A model generated the notes under the pieces. It saw only the letters and a program-made list of their open reading frames with translations, searched no databases and had not been told where the DNA came from. A program made the position numbers and the translations under genes. Positions 42,122 to 50,915 of a DNA stretch of 64,000 nucleotides are shown piece by piece (the stretch's first letter is position 1; the number at the start of each line of letters is the position of its first letter). The DNA lies in the NCBI RefSeq assembly GCF_000380505.1, contig NZ_AQYH01000008.1, positions 434,001 to 498,000 of the forward strand, in the 5' to 3' direction. Source of the DNA: Kaistia granuli DSM 23481. GTDB lineage: Bacteria; Pseudomonadota; Alphaproteobacteria; Rhizobiales; Kaistiaceae.

Positions 42122-42975
42122 TGACCGCCCTCCTGACCCGGCTGCGGCGGCAGGGCCTCGGCCCGCGCGACCTTGCGGTGCACGCCTTCCTGCTCGTCTT
42201 CGTCTTCATCACCCTGTTCCCGTTCTACTGGATGATCCTGACCTCGCTGCGCCCGGCGAGCGAAGTCTTCACGGCGCATTTCAGCTGGTGGCCGGAGACC
42301 TTTGTCGGCCTCGACAATTTCCGCGCCGCGCTGTCGCAGGCGCCGCTGCTGCGCTTCATGCTGAACGGCGTGCTGGTCTGCGCCGGCATCCTGATCGTCC
42401 AGCTGCTGACGGCCATCCCCTGCGCCTACGCCCTGGCGAAGTTCGAGTTTCGCGGCAAGGCACTGCTGTTCGCGCTGGTACTGTTCGCGCTCTGCGTGCC
42501 GATCCAGGTACCGGCGTTGCCGCTCTATGTGGCGCTCGCCTTCACCGGCACGCTCGACAGCTATTTCGCGCTGATGGTGCCGTTCTTCCTGTCGGTCTTC
42601 GCCATCTTCCTGTTCCGCCAGGTGTTCAAGTCGTTCCCGGACGACATCATCCACGCCGCCCGCCTCGACGGCATCGGCGAGGCGGAGATCCTCTGGCGCA
42701 TCGTCGTGCCGAGCGCCGGCCCGGCCATCGCCGCCTTCGCGATCTTCTCGATCACGGCGCACTGGAACGATCTCTACTGGCCGCTGATCGTCATCACCAG
42801 CCCCGAGCTCGCGCCGCCGCCGCTCGGCATGATGTATTTCGCCGACAATGACAGCGGCACGACCTTCGGCGCGCTGATGGCGGCGGCGACCCTGCTGACC
42901 GCGCCCCTGATGATCATCTTCCTGTTCGCCCAGCGCCACTTCATCCGCGGCGTCACCATGACGGGCGTCAAGTGA
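42121..42975 (+). CDS. CUT1 ABC transporter permease (UgpE/MalG-like)
   Basis: A 284-residue permease: FPFYWMILTSLRPASEVF near the N-terminus, PCAYALAKFEFRGKALLF in the middle and the EAA loop IIHAARLDGIGEAEILWRIVVPSAGPA. Start ATG 42121 overlaps the previous stop by one base; longer open sequence upstream is inside the preceding gene. The motif ITAHWNDLYWPLIV is typical of sugar permeases of this type. Confidence 0.93.
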   Translation: MTALLTRLRRQGLGPRDLAVHAFLLVFVFITLFPFYWMILTSLRPASEVFTAHFSWWPETFVGLDNFRAALSQAPLLRFMLNGVLVCAGILIVQLLTAIPCAYALAKFEFRGKALLFALVLFALCVPIQVPALPLYVALAFTGTLDSYFALMVPFFLSVFAIFLFRQVFKSFPDDIIHAARLDGIGEAEILWRIVVPSAGPAIAAFAIFSITAHWNDLYWPLIVITSPELAPPPLGMMYFADNDSGTTFGALMAAATLLTAPLMIIFLFAQRHFIRGVTMTGVK

Positions 42976-43034
42976 CCCGCGCAGCGGCCCCCTGCCCACT
43001 CCCTCTCCTCTTCCGAAACCCAACGGAGACTTCC

Positions 43035-44315
43035 ATGAAGACCTTGCTTCGGACGGCGCTTCTCGGCGCGGTCATGGCCATGGGCGCCAGCGCCGCCCAG
43101 GCCGAGCCAGTCACGCTCGACGCCGTACATGCCTGGCCGGCGCACAACCCCTTCCATGAAGCGGTCGCGGCCGAATTCATGAAGCAGCACCCCGACATCA
43201 TCATCAAGTTCCGCGCCTCGCCGCCGAGCTATGACGAAGGCCATCAGGCCCTGCTGCGCGGCGCCATCACCAACCAGCTGCCCGACATCTATTTCTCCGG
43301 CTTCCACCTTCTGCCCGAAGTCGTGCACAATCTCGGCAAGCGCGACCAGGTGCTAGCGCTCGACGGCTTCGTCGAGGCGGAAGGCGCCGACTGGCTCGCC
43401 GCCAATTACGACCCCGCCATGCTGAAGCTCGCCCAGGTCGACGGCAAGCAGTACGGCCTCGCCTTCAACGCCTCGACGCCGGTCGTCTTCTACAATGGCG
43501 ATCTGGTCAAGCAGGCCGGCGGTGATCCCGACAAGTTCCCGACCGACTGGAACGAGATGATCGCGCTCGGCGCCAAGATCAAGGCGCTCGGCGACGGCGT
43601 CGACGGCATGGCCTATGACGTCCAGGCCTGGCCGGACGACTGGCTGTGGCGGGCCCTCATCACCCAGCAGGGGGCGCCGGTCATGAACGAGGACGGCGTG
43701 ACGGTCGCCTTCGGCGGTCAGTCCGGCCTCGAGGCGCTCAAGCTCGCGCGCCGCTTCGTCACCGAGGGCGGCATGGAACTGCGCGATTTCGAGCAGTCCC
43801 GCCAGCAGTTCGCCGCCGGCAAGGTCGGCATCCTGTTCTCCTCGACCAATGGCGCGCGCGCCTTCACCGATCTGGTCGGCAATCGCTTCAACCTGCGCTC
43901 GGCGATCTATCCCGTGGCCGACAAGGTCAACGGCACCATCCCGACGGGCGGCAATGCCGGCATGATCCTGACCAAGGACGAGGCCAAGCAGAAGGCGGCT
44001 TGGGAATACATCAAGTTTGCCGCCGGCCCCGAGGGCCAGAAGATCGCCGTCCTCGGCTCGGGCTACATGCCGACCAACAAGGCGTCGCTGGCGCCGGAAC
44101 TGCTCGGCAATTTCTACGTCCAGAACCCGAACTGGAAGACCAGCCTGAACCAGATCGACCGCGCCGCCGCCTGGGGTGGCTATCCCGGCAATAATGGCGT
44201 CAAGATCTGGCGCCAGCAGCGCGATATTATCGGTACGGTGATGCGGGGCGACCGGACGCCGGAAGACGGCCTGAAGACCATGGTCGAAGAGACCAACGCG
44301 CTCGCCGGCAAGTAA
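43035..44315 (+). CDS. Periplasmic substrate-binding protein (SBP family 1)
   Basis: A 426-residue extracellular binding protein with Sec signal MKTLLRTALLGAVMAMGASAAQA. Cluster features: LDAVHAWPAHNPFHEAVAAEFMKQHPDI, FNASTPVVFYNGDLVKQAGG, PTGGNAGMILTKDEAKQKAAW and MPTNKAS, as in UgpB-like proteins that bind glycerol-3-phosphate or related compounds. A shift toward phosphorylated ligands is supported by the HAD and PHP hydrolases downstream. GGAGAC 7 bases before ATG 43035. Followed by a stem-loop. Confidence 0.92.
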   Translation: MKTLLRTALLGAVMAMGASAAQAEPVTLDAVHAWPAHNPFHEAVAAEFMKQHPDIIIKFRASPPSYDEGHQALLRGAITNQLPDIYFSGFHLLPEVVHNLGKRDQVLALDGFVEAEGADWLAANYDPAMLKLAQVDGKQYGLAFNASTPVVFYNGDLVKQAGGDPDKFPTDWNEMIALGAKIKALGDGVDGMAYDVQAWPDDWLWRALITQQGAPVMNEDGVTVAFGGQSGLEALKLARRFVTEGGMELRDFEQSRQQFAAGKVGILFSSTNGARAFTDLVGNRFNLRSAIYPVADKVNGTIPTGGNAGMILTKDEAKQKAAWEYIKFAAGPEGQKIAVLGSGYMPTNKASLAPELLGNFYVQNPNWKTSLNQIDRAAAWGGYPGNNGVKIWRQQRDIIGTVMRGDRTPEDGLKTMVEETNALAGK

Positions 44316-44335
44316 TACAAGCCATCTGCGTGCTG

Positions 44336-44365
44336 CGCCGCGCCGGCAAAGCTGCCGACGCGGCG
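44336..44365 (+). promoter_or_regulatory. Stem-loop after substrate-binding protein gene
   Basis: CGCCGCG-C-CGGCA, 4-base loop, TGCCG-A-CGCGGCG: a 12-bp stem with one mismatch and no following T-tract, so it is more likely an mRNA 3'-end stabiliser than a terminator. It lies between the binding-protein gene and the HAD gene. Confidence 0.65.
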
Positions 44366-44383
44366 TCCAGCCCTGGAGACTCC

Positions 44384-45067
44384 ATGATCGACCTCGTTAT
44401 CTTCGATTGCGACGGCGTCCTCGTCGACAGCGAGATGCTCGCCGTCCGCGTGATGACCGAGCAGCTCGGCCTCTACGGCGTGTCCGTTTCGCCGGAGGAA
44501 TTCCTCGCCGGCTTCGTCGGCCTCGACGAGCGCGCCTCGCACCGGCGCGTTCAGACGGAATACGGCGTCACGCTGCCTGACGATTTCAACGTCACGTCGG
44601 CGCGCGCCCTCGAAATCGCCTTTCGCGCCGAATTGCAAACGCTGCCCGGCGTCAAGGCGCTGATCGAGAAGCTCGCCGTGCCCTTCTGCGTCGGCTCCAA
44701 CAGCAGCCATCCCCGCCTCGCCCTCACCTTCGAGACGACCGGGCTGGCGCCACTCCTCATCGGCCGTGTCTTCAGCGCCGACGATGTCGCGCACGGCAAG
44801 CCGGCGCCGGATCTGTTCCTGCGGGCGGCGAAGGCCATGGGCGTCGCGCCCGATCGCTGCCTCGTCATCGAGGACAGCGTCACCGGCGTGACCGCCGCGC
44901 GGGCCGCCGGCATGCGGGTGATCGGCTTCTGCGGCGCCTCGCATATCCGCGACGGCCACGAGGAGAAGCTCCGCGCGCTCGGTGTCGAAGCGATCGTCCG
45001 CTCGTACCAAGAGCTCGCCGCCTATCTGCCGCTCGTCGCCGAAGACGCGCTCCAGCCTTCCGCCTGA
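44384..45067 (+). CDS. HAD-IA family phosphatase
   Basis: A 227-residue hydrolase with the phosphoglycolate-phosphatase pattern: nucleophile Asp in IFDCDGVLVDSE (motif I), Ser in VGSNSSHPR (motif II), Lys in HGKPAPDLFL (motif III) and IEDSVTGVTAA (motif IV). It dephosphorylates a small sugar phosphate or similar metabolite in the cytosol. ATG 44384 (TGGAGAC upstream) is the start; a longer frame lacks homology. Co-transcribed with the CUT1 importer, so it probably acts on the imported compound. Confidence 0.88.
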   Translation: MIDLVIFDCDGVLVDSEMLAVRVMTEQLGLYGVSVSPEEFLAGFVGLDERASHRRVQTEYGVTLPDDFNVTSARALEIAFRAELQTLPGVKALIEKLAVPFCVGSNSSHPRLALTFETTGLAPLLIGRVFSADDVAHGKPAPDLFLRAAKAMGVAPDRCLVIEDSVTGVTAARAAGMRVIGFCGASHIRDGHEEKLRALGVEAIVRSYQELAAYLPLVAEDALQPSA

Positions 45068-45097
45068 TCCCCCTTTCGCCCTTCCGGGACCCTCCCC

Positions 45098-46006
45098 ATG
45101 ACCTCGCTTGCCCCCTTCTCGACCGTCGGCCGCTTCCTGCGCGGCAACATCCATACCCACACCACCCGCTCGGACGGTCTGCTGACCACCGAGCAGGTGA
45201 TCGCGACCTATCGCGACGCCGGCTATGACTTCCTCGCCATCACCGACCATTTCCTCGCCGACTACGAATGGCCGCTGGTCGACACGCGCGCCTTCCGCGA
45301 TGACAAGTTCACCACCCTGCTCGGGGCCGAACTGCACGCCCCGCGCACGGAGATGAGCGATATCTGGCATTTCGTCGCCGTCGGCCTGCCGCTCGACTTC
45401 GCTCCGGCGACGCCGGATGAGGACGGTCCGGCGCTGGCCCGCCGCGCCCGCGCCGCCGGCGCCTTTGTCGGCATCGCCCATCCGGCCTGGTACAGCCTGT
45501 CGCTCGCCGACGCCGAGACGCTCGACGCCGCCCATTCGGTCGAGATCTACAATCACGGCTGCCAGCTGATGCACGACAAGGGCGACGGCGCCTATCTGCT
45601 CGACGGCATGCTCGACAAGGGTCACCGACTGACCACCTATGCCTGCGACGACGCCCATTTCCGCTCGCCCGATTTCGGCGGCGGCTGGATCGAGCTGAAG
45701 GCCTCGGCCAACGAGCCGGACGCCATCCTGGAAGCACTGAAGCAGGGCCAGTTCTATTCGACCCAGGGCCCGCGCATCGACGACATCGCGATCTCGGGCG
45801 ACAGCCTCACCGTCGCCTGCTCGCCGGCCAAGGGCGTGCTCGTCGTCGGCCAGGGCTATCTGATGAGCTTCCAGTTCGGCACCGGTCTGACCCGCGCGAC
45901 GCTGCCGCTCGAGCCGCTGGCGAAAAGCCCGTGGTTCCGTGTCATCGTGATGGGCGAGGACGGCAAGCGCGCCTGGTCCAACCCGGTCTGGAAGGATACG
46001 CTGTAG
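45098..46006 (+). CDS. PHP-domain metal-dependent hydrolase
   Basis: A 302-residue protein with a PHP domain: metal ligands in NIHTHTTRSDGLL (about residues 17-29), AITDHF (about 47-52), a Glu in GAELH and His in GIAHPAWYS. A C-terminal beta region follows (RIDDIAISGDSLTVACSP, GQGYLMSFQFG). Members of this superfamily split phosphoesters (YciV/RNase AM, histidinol phosphatase) or phosphonates. After a CUT1 importer with a UgpB-like binding protein and an HAD phosphatase, it is best read as the enzyme that hydrolyses an imported phosphodiester. Last gene of the operon. Confidence 0.85.
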   Translation: MTSLAPFSTVGRFLRGNIHTHTTRSDGLLTTEQVIATYRDAGYDFLAITDHFLADYEWPLVDTRAFRDDKFTTLLGAELHAPRTEMSDIWHFVAVGLPLDFAPATPDEDGPALARRARAAGAFVGIAHPAWYSLSLADAETLDAAHSVEIYNHGCQLMHDKGDGAYLLDGMLDKGHRLTTYACDDAHFRSPDFGGGWIELKASANEPDAILEALKQGQFYSTQGPRIDDIAISGDSLTVACSPAKGVLVVGQGYLMSFQFGTGLTRATLPLEPLAKSPWFRVIVMGEDGKRAWSNPVWKDTL

Positions 46007-46023
46007 GCTCTGGAAACAAGGGC

Positions 46024-46049
46024 GGCGCGTGGCCCAGGGGCCATGCGCC
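46024..46049 (+). terminator. Possible hairpin terminator or 3'-end stem-loop after the PHP gene
   Basis: GGCGCGTGGCCC / GGGCCATGCGCC with a 2-base loop is a 12-bp stem (one G-T pair) 17 bases after the stop. No T-run follows, so termination could be Rho-dependent. The rest of the gap to 46282 has two short CCCGGG-type repeats and no gene. Confidence 0.5.
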
Positions 46050-46282
46050 GCGCCGAAGCGGGAGCCGCCAGCCCCGTCGGACGATCCCGACGTACCCCGG
46101 TCCCGGGAACCAAGCCCGGTCCCGGCAGTTGCCCCACCAGATGCGGCGCGCGTCAACCGGACATGGCGGTACGGGGAACAGGGGTCGATTTTTCCGGTTT
46201 CTCCCCCTGACCAACGCAACGGTAGTCGAGCCCCTATCCCGCCCGCGCCGCATCGCCTCTCTCTTCGGCTTCCCGACGATCG

Positions 46283-47014
46283 TCAGGCAAGCCGCGCGGA
46301 GGCGAGGACGCGGCAATGCTCGGCATTCGCAGCCATCGTCATCGCCGTGCGCCGGAGATCGCGTCTATGCGCCGGCCACCCGGACGGCGCGACCGCCTCG
46401 CCCCTGGCGTTGACGAAGGCCGATGTCCCACCTAAAGGGCGACGCAGCGCCAGATAGCGGGTGACCGGTTCGGCCAGCGCCCTTGATTGCCGCGCCAGTC
46501 CTTCCAGCTCGGCGATCGTCCAGTTCGCCGGCTCATCACCGGGCCTGTTCGGCAGGCTTTCGAGCACCGCGTGCTGGCGGGCCAGGAACGCCTTCTCGAC
46601 GAAGGTGTGGCGCAGCCTGTCCAGCTCGGCCTCGGCCTTCTGCGGAAACGCCTCGACGAAGGAGAGATCCTGCCCGACCGCCTCGTTGATGCGGCGCGCT
46701 GCGAAATGCTCCAGCAGCACGATCTCGACCGTCGTGACCCAGGGCAAGGCCCGCACCGCCGCCTTCATGTCGACCGCCATCAGAAAAGCGAAGTTGGCCG
46801 CGCACCAGGCTGTCGGCAGCTGGAAGGTCACGCCGACCTTGCCGTCGACGATCTCGATCGCCTGGATGAAGCCCATGGCGGTGACCGGCTCGTCGAGCTC
46901 CGGATCGCGGATCTCGCCGAGCCGATCGACAACCTCGGCCGTCCGGGTCGCGGTCAGGATGCCGGGAGCCCGGCCGTCCTGAGCCGGCGAAGCGACGCCG
47001 TCATTCGGCCGCAT
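46283..47014 (-). CDS. MIP18/DUF59-type Fe-S assembly-like protein with C-terminal extension
   Basis: A 243-residue protein. The N-terminal half is a DUF59 domain: VDRLGEIRDPELDEPVTAMGFIQ and PTAWCAANFAFLMAVDM, keeping a single Cys in the position used for iron-sulfur or iron binding. The C-terminal half is unrelated to SufT and rich in helix; no domain recognised. It overlaps the amidohydrolase gene by 14 bases. From memory this pair (amidohydrolase plus DUF59-extension protein) occurs next to propane- or phenol-type diiron monooxygenase genes in actinobacteria, where it helps make active enzyme. No monooxygenase is visible here. Confidence 0.8.
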   Translation of the reverse strand: MRPNDGVASPAQDGRAPGILTATRTAEVVDRLGEIRDPELDEPVTAMGFIQAIEIVDGKVGVTFQLPTAWCAANFAFLMAVDMKAAVRALPWVTTVEIVLLEHFAARRINEAVGQDLSFVEAFPQKAEAELDRLRHTFVEKAFLARQHAVLESLPNRPGDEPANWTIAELEGLARQSRALAEPVTRYLALRRPLGGTSAFVNARGEAVAPSGWPAHRRDLRRTAMTMAANAEHCRVLASARLA

Positions 47015-48035
47015 GGCGGGCCTCGTCGCCCGGCAGCGTGACGGGCGGCAGGTTCATCAGCGCCTCGACGTCGAGCCCGTAAAGCTTGGCGGCGTTCAGG
47101 CCCAGGATCTTGCGCTTGGCCTCGAGATCGAGCGCGTGTCCCGCCTCGGTCGTATCCGCCTCATCGAGCTCGAAGGCCATGAAGGCCTCGATGATCCAGT
47201 CCGGACTGGTGATGGCGTAGTCCGAGCCGAAGATCAGCCGGTCCGGCCCGACGCCCCAGAGCAGGTCGATCAGCATCGCCTTGAAATGGCGCGGCCGCGC
47301 CCGGATGAAGGAGGTGACGAGCGCCAGCCCGCCATAGACGTTGGGCTCCTGGCCGGCGACGGCGCAGAAATCGTCGATGCGCGGCATGCCGCAATGGTCG
47401 ATGACGAATTTCAAGTCCGGGAATGAGGTGGCGACCTGGTCTACGTCGCGGACGTCGAAGGCGTCATAGTCGAGCGGATGCGTCGTCGGCCCCTTGTGGA
47501 CATGGACGATGCCGATGCCGAGCTCGCGGCACTTCTCCAGATAGGGCCGGACGAAATCGTCGGAGAGCCGGTAGCCGCGAGAATTGCCGTTCCATTCGCC
47601 GGTATAGAGCTTGACGCCCTTGAAGCCGAAACGGTCATGGTCCTTTTCGAGCTTCGCCAGCCCGCGCGCGCCTTCGCGCGGATCGATGCGGCCGTTCAGC
47701 ACGACGCGGTCCGGACAGAGCGCCTTCAGCTCGCTGCACTGCTCGGTGGTGTTGAAGCCGTCATTGTAGAAATCCCGGAGGTCGACGGGGAGCATGACGG
47801 CCGCGTCGCAATAGCCGTCGATGAAAAGGTCGCGCGCCGCCTTCTCCGCTCCGTAGTAGCGGAACTGGTCCTGGTTCCAGCGCTTCTCGATCGGCGTAAA
47901 GCCGACATGACCGCCCCAGAAGGTGTCGATGAAGGTCCTGCCGTAGTCGTTGCGCCAATTCGAAGGACGTCCGTCCCAGAGATGGGTGTGGCCATCGACA
48001 ATCAGGACGCGTTCGCCCTCAGACGTCACAAACAT
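47001..48035 (-). CDS. Amidohydrolase-2 family protein
   Basis: A 344-residue TIM-barrel metal hydrolase: the metal-binding DGHTHLW (about residues 14-20), a His in GIVHVHKG, VIDHCG and the Asp of IFGSDYAITSPDW near the C-terminus. This is the pattern of the amidohydrolase-related decarboxylases and lactonases (PF04909). GGGAGGGG precedes ATG 48035. It lies downstream of the CUT2 importer on the same strand with a 205-base gap that could hold its own promoter. Pairs with the DUF59-type protein by overlap. Confidence 0.88.
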   Translation of the reverse strand: MFVTSEGERVLIVDGHTHLWDGRPSNWRNDYGRTFIDTFWGGHVGFTPIEKRWNQDQFRYYGAEKAARDLFIDGYCDAAVMLPVDLRDFYNDGFNTTEQCSELKALCPDRVVLNGRIDPREGARGLAKLEKDHDRFGFKGVKLYTGEWNGNSRGYRLSDDFVRPYLEKCRELGIGIVHVHKGPTTHPLDYDAFDVRDVDQVATSFPDLKFVIDHCGMPRIDDFCAVAGQEPNVYGGLALVTSFIRARPRHFKAMLIDLLWGVGPDRLIFGSDYAITSPDWIIEAFMAFELDEADTTEAGHALDLEAKRKILGLNAAKLYGLDVEALMNLPPVTLPGDEARHAAE

Positions 48036-48240
48036 GAATCCCCTCCCAGGTGATATCGGCAGAGACTACGCCACGATTGGTGGTTCCACACTAGTTGCTG
48101 TCTTAGCGATCACTGCCCGATGCGCCTTTTGGTCTGTCTTCGGGCCGGCATGGTCCGGAAGCCGACCGGCCATGCCGCGCTGCTTCCTCTATTCTTTTGC
48201 AACGCAGCAAATCGCGCTGCGAAGCCTTCCAGGCTGTCGC

Positions 48241-49242
48241 TCAGCTGAAATAGCGAACCCGGATCGCGTCGATCGCCACGGCGACGAAGATCATGAAGCC
48301 GCCGATCATGCCGACATAGAAGGACGGCACCGAGATGATGGCGAGGCCAACCTGGATGACGGTCAGGAGCAGCACGCCGCCGAGCACGCCGATGACGTTG
48401 CCGCGGCCGCCGAACACGCTGACGCCGCCGATGATCGGCGCGGCGATGGCATAGAGCAGGTAGCTCGAGCCCTGGTTCGAGGTGATCGCCATCTGCCACG
48501 AGGCCAGCAGGAAGCCGGCGATGCCCGCCAGGAAGCCGGCCAGCGTGTAGATCATGATCTTGACGCTGTCGACGCGGATGCCGGCCGAATTCGAGGCGAC
48601 CGGATTGCCGCCGACGGCATAGACGCGCCGGCCGAACACGGTGCGGGTCAGCAGGATGCCGACGCCGACCAGCGCGACGACGAAGATGAACGGCATGATC
48701 GGCCAGCCGCCGATCGTCGCCTGCCCGATCCAGACATAGCCGTCGGAAAGATTGGTGATGGTGCGGCCCTGCGTCAGCGCCAGCAGCGCGCCCTGCAGGA
48801 TGATCATCATCGACAGCGTCTGGATCAGCGACACCATCTTCAACTTGGTGATGCAGAGCCCGTTGAAGAAGCCGATGAAGGTGGCGACGCCGACGCCGAT
48901 CAGCATGCCCGGGAACCAAGGCAGGCCCCAGTCGGAATAGGCCATGGCGCCGATCGCCGACGAGAAACCTAGATTGGCCGGCAGCGACAGATCGATCTCG
49001 GCGACCAGCAGCGGCAACGCCACCGCCAGCCCCAGCATGCCGAGCACCGTGGCCTGCACCATGATGTTCTGCATGTTGTTGACGGTGAAGAAGAACTGGT
49101 TGAACAGGCCGAAGATCACGACCAGCGCGATCAGCCAGATCCAGACGACGTTGTGAAGCACCCAGCCGAGGGCGGAGCGGCTGCCCGCTTTGGCCCCGGC
49201 CTGGGACGGGGTCTTGGCAGCGACGGTCATCGTGCGGCTCAT
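48241..49242 (-). CDS. CUT2 sugar ABC transporter permease
   Basis: A 333-residue RbsC-like permease with LAVALPLLVAEIDLSLPANLGFS (here the classical GIDLSVG is EIDLSLP), KLKMVSLIQTLSMMIILQG and APIIGGVSVFGGRGN. About eight to ten TM helices. AGGA lies 5 bases before ATG 49242. It is the third gene of a binding protein, ATPase, permease set on the minus strand. Confidence 0.92.
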   Translation of the reverse strand: MSRTMTVAAKTPSQAGAKAGSRSALGWVLHNVVWIWLIALVVIFGLFNQFFFTVNNMQNIMVQATVLGMLGLAVALPLLVAEIDLSLPANLGFSSAIGAMAYSDWGLPWFPGMLIGVGVATFIGFFNGLCITKLKMVSLIQTLSMMIILQGALLALTQGRTITNLSDGYVWIGQATIGGWPIMPFIFVVALVGVGILLTRTVFGRRVYAVGGNPVASNSAGIRVDSVKIMIYTLAGFLAGIAGFLLASWQMAITSNQGSSYLLYAIAAPIIGGVSVFGGRGNVIGVLGGVLLLTVIQVGLAIISVPSFYVGMIGGFMIFVAVAIDAIRVRYFS

Positions 49243-49301
49243 CTTTTCCTCGCTATCAGCATGGCGTCCATGGCGGCTGGCGCAGGGTCCCTTGGCGGGC
49301 C

Positions 49302-50828
49302 CTAGCTCGGCTCGAGGCCACGGAGCCGGTCATTGGTTATCTCGGAGCCCGTCAGTTCGCGGGCGATGGTGCCGTTCTCGAAGATGCAGACGCGATCGAC
49401 CGCGCGGGTGATCTCGTCCGTATCGGTCGAGACGATGATGACCGCCACGCCCGTCCGGCTCAATTCGTCGACGATCCGCAGCACGTCCTGCTTGACGCCG
49501 ACATCGATGCCGCGCGTCGGCTCGTCGAGGATCAGCACGCGCGGCTCGGTCGCCAGCACGCGGCCGAGGCAGACCTTCTGCTGGTTGCCGCCGGAAAGTG
49601 TGTCGACCGCAACCTCGGCCGACGGCGCCTTGATGCCCATCGCGTCGAAATAGCGTTGCGACAGGGCCAGCTCGGCCTCCTTGCTCAGGAAGCCCGAGCG
49701 GGCGACCGACGTCAGCGACGACAGCGAGATGTTGGCGCCGATCGACATCTGGCCAATCGCGCCGTCGCGGCGACGGTCATCGGACAGGAAAGCGATACCC
49801 GAGGCGAAGGCGTCGCGCGGCGAGGTCGGCAGGTCCTGCGTCGCCGATCCGTCGGCGAAGCGGATGGTGCCACTTTCGACCGGCGTCAGCCCGAAGATGC
49901 AGCGGGCCAGCTCCTTGGCGCCGGCACCGGGAAGCCCGGTGAAGCCGACGACCTCGCCGGGCCGGAGATCGAGCGCTGGCACCCGGACGCTGGGACCGAC
50001 GATATCGCGCAGCTCGACGGCCGGAGTGTCAGTGGCGAACGACCGGCGCTCGCGCTGGAACAGCACGAGGCCGCGGCCGAGCACCAGTTCGGAAAGCTGC
50101 GCCGAGGTCAGGCTGCCGACATCCTCCGAGCCGCCGGCGAGCGCGCCGTCGCGCAGCACCGACACGGCGTCGCAGATGTCGAGGATCTCGTCATTGTAGT
50201 GCGAGATGAAAATGAAGGTGACGCCGTCGGCCTTCAGGCGGCGCATGAAATCGAACAGCTGCTTGCGGTCCTCGACGGTCAGGGCGGCGGTCGGCTCATC
50301 GAGGATGATGACCTTGCCGCCGCTGAACATGGCCCGCAGGATGTTGAGCTTGCGCCGGGCGACCGCGTCGAGCGCGCCGGCCCGCATGGCGCCGTCGATG
50401 CCGGTGCCGGCCAGCATGCGCGCCGCATCGGCCCGGAGCTTGCGCCAGTTCACGAAGCCGAAGCGGCGGGGCCAGATGCCCAGCATCAGGTTCTCGGCGG
50501 CGCTCAGATGATCGATGATCATCGGCTCCTGGGTGACCAGGAAGACGCCCGCCTCCTCCATCTTCTGCACGTCGGAATGGGCGAGCGGCACGTCGTTGAG
50601 ATAGATGGTGCCCGAGCTCGGCTGGCGCTGCCCGGAAATCAGGCCGACCAGCGTGCTCTTGCCGGCGCCGTTTTCGCCGAGAAGTCCGTGAATGGTTCCG
50701 CGCCGGATGGCGAGGCTGACATCGCGAAGCGCGATCGCGCCGCCATAGACCTTGCCGAGCTTCTCCACCTTGAGAACATAGTCGCCCGCGGCCTGCGATC
50801 CGGCTGTCATCGGCACCGTCACGCGCAT
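49302..50828 (-). CDS. CUT2 sugar ABC transporter ATPase (RbsA-like)
   Basis: A 508-residue duplicated ATPase. NBD1 has Walker A GENGAGKST (about residues 51-59), signature region VARRKLNILRAM (non-canonical, as is normal for NBD1 here) and Walker B VIILDEPTAALT. NBD2 has a degenerate Walker A (GLPGAGAKELARC), signature LSGGNQQKV and Walker B VLILDEPTRGIDVG. Both catalytic Glu are present. The downstream permease and upstream binding protein complete a pentose- or polyol-type importer. Met codons at 50828 and 50810 are both possible starts. Confidence 0.92.
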   Translation of the reverse strand: MRVTVPMTAGSQAAGDYVLKVEKLGKVYGGAIALRDVSLAIRRGTIHGLLGENGAGKSTLVGLISGQRQPSSGTIYLNDVPLAHSDVQKMEEAGVFLVTQEPMIIDHLSAAENLMLGIWPRRFGFVNWRKLRADAARMLAGTGIDGAMRAGALDAVARRKLNILRAMFSGGKVIILDEPTAALTVEDRKQLFDFMRRLKADGVTFIFISHYNDEILDICDAVSVLRDGALAGGSEDVGSLTSAQLSELVLGRGLVLFQRERRSFATDTPAVELRDIVGPSVRVPALDLRPGEVVGFTGLPGAGAKELARCIFGLTPVESGTIRFADGSATQDLPTSPRDAFASGIAFLSDDRRRDGAIGQMSIGANISLSSLTSVARSGFLSKEAELALSQRYFDAMGIKAPSAEVAVDTLSGGNQQKVCLGRVLATEPRVLILDEPTRGIDVGVKQDVLRIVDELSRTGVAVIIVSTDTDEITRAVDRVCIFENGTIARELTGSEITNDRLRGLEPS

Positions 50829-50880
50829 CTCCCGTCTTGATCGGATCGACCGCGCATCGGCGCGGCGCAGCAGAAGGCGA

Positions 50881-50905
50881 CGCCGCGCCCGTCAGGGGCG
50901 CGGCG
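50881..50905 (-). promoter_or_regulatory. Stem-loop between binding-protein and ATPase genes
   Basis: CGCCGCGCCC and GGGCGCGGCG form a perfect 10-bp stem with a 5-base loop, 11 bases after the binding-protein stop at 50916 and without a T-run. Likely protects the 3' end of the binding-protein message. Confidence 0.7.
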
Positions 50906-50915
50906 CCTGGTCTCC

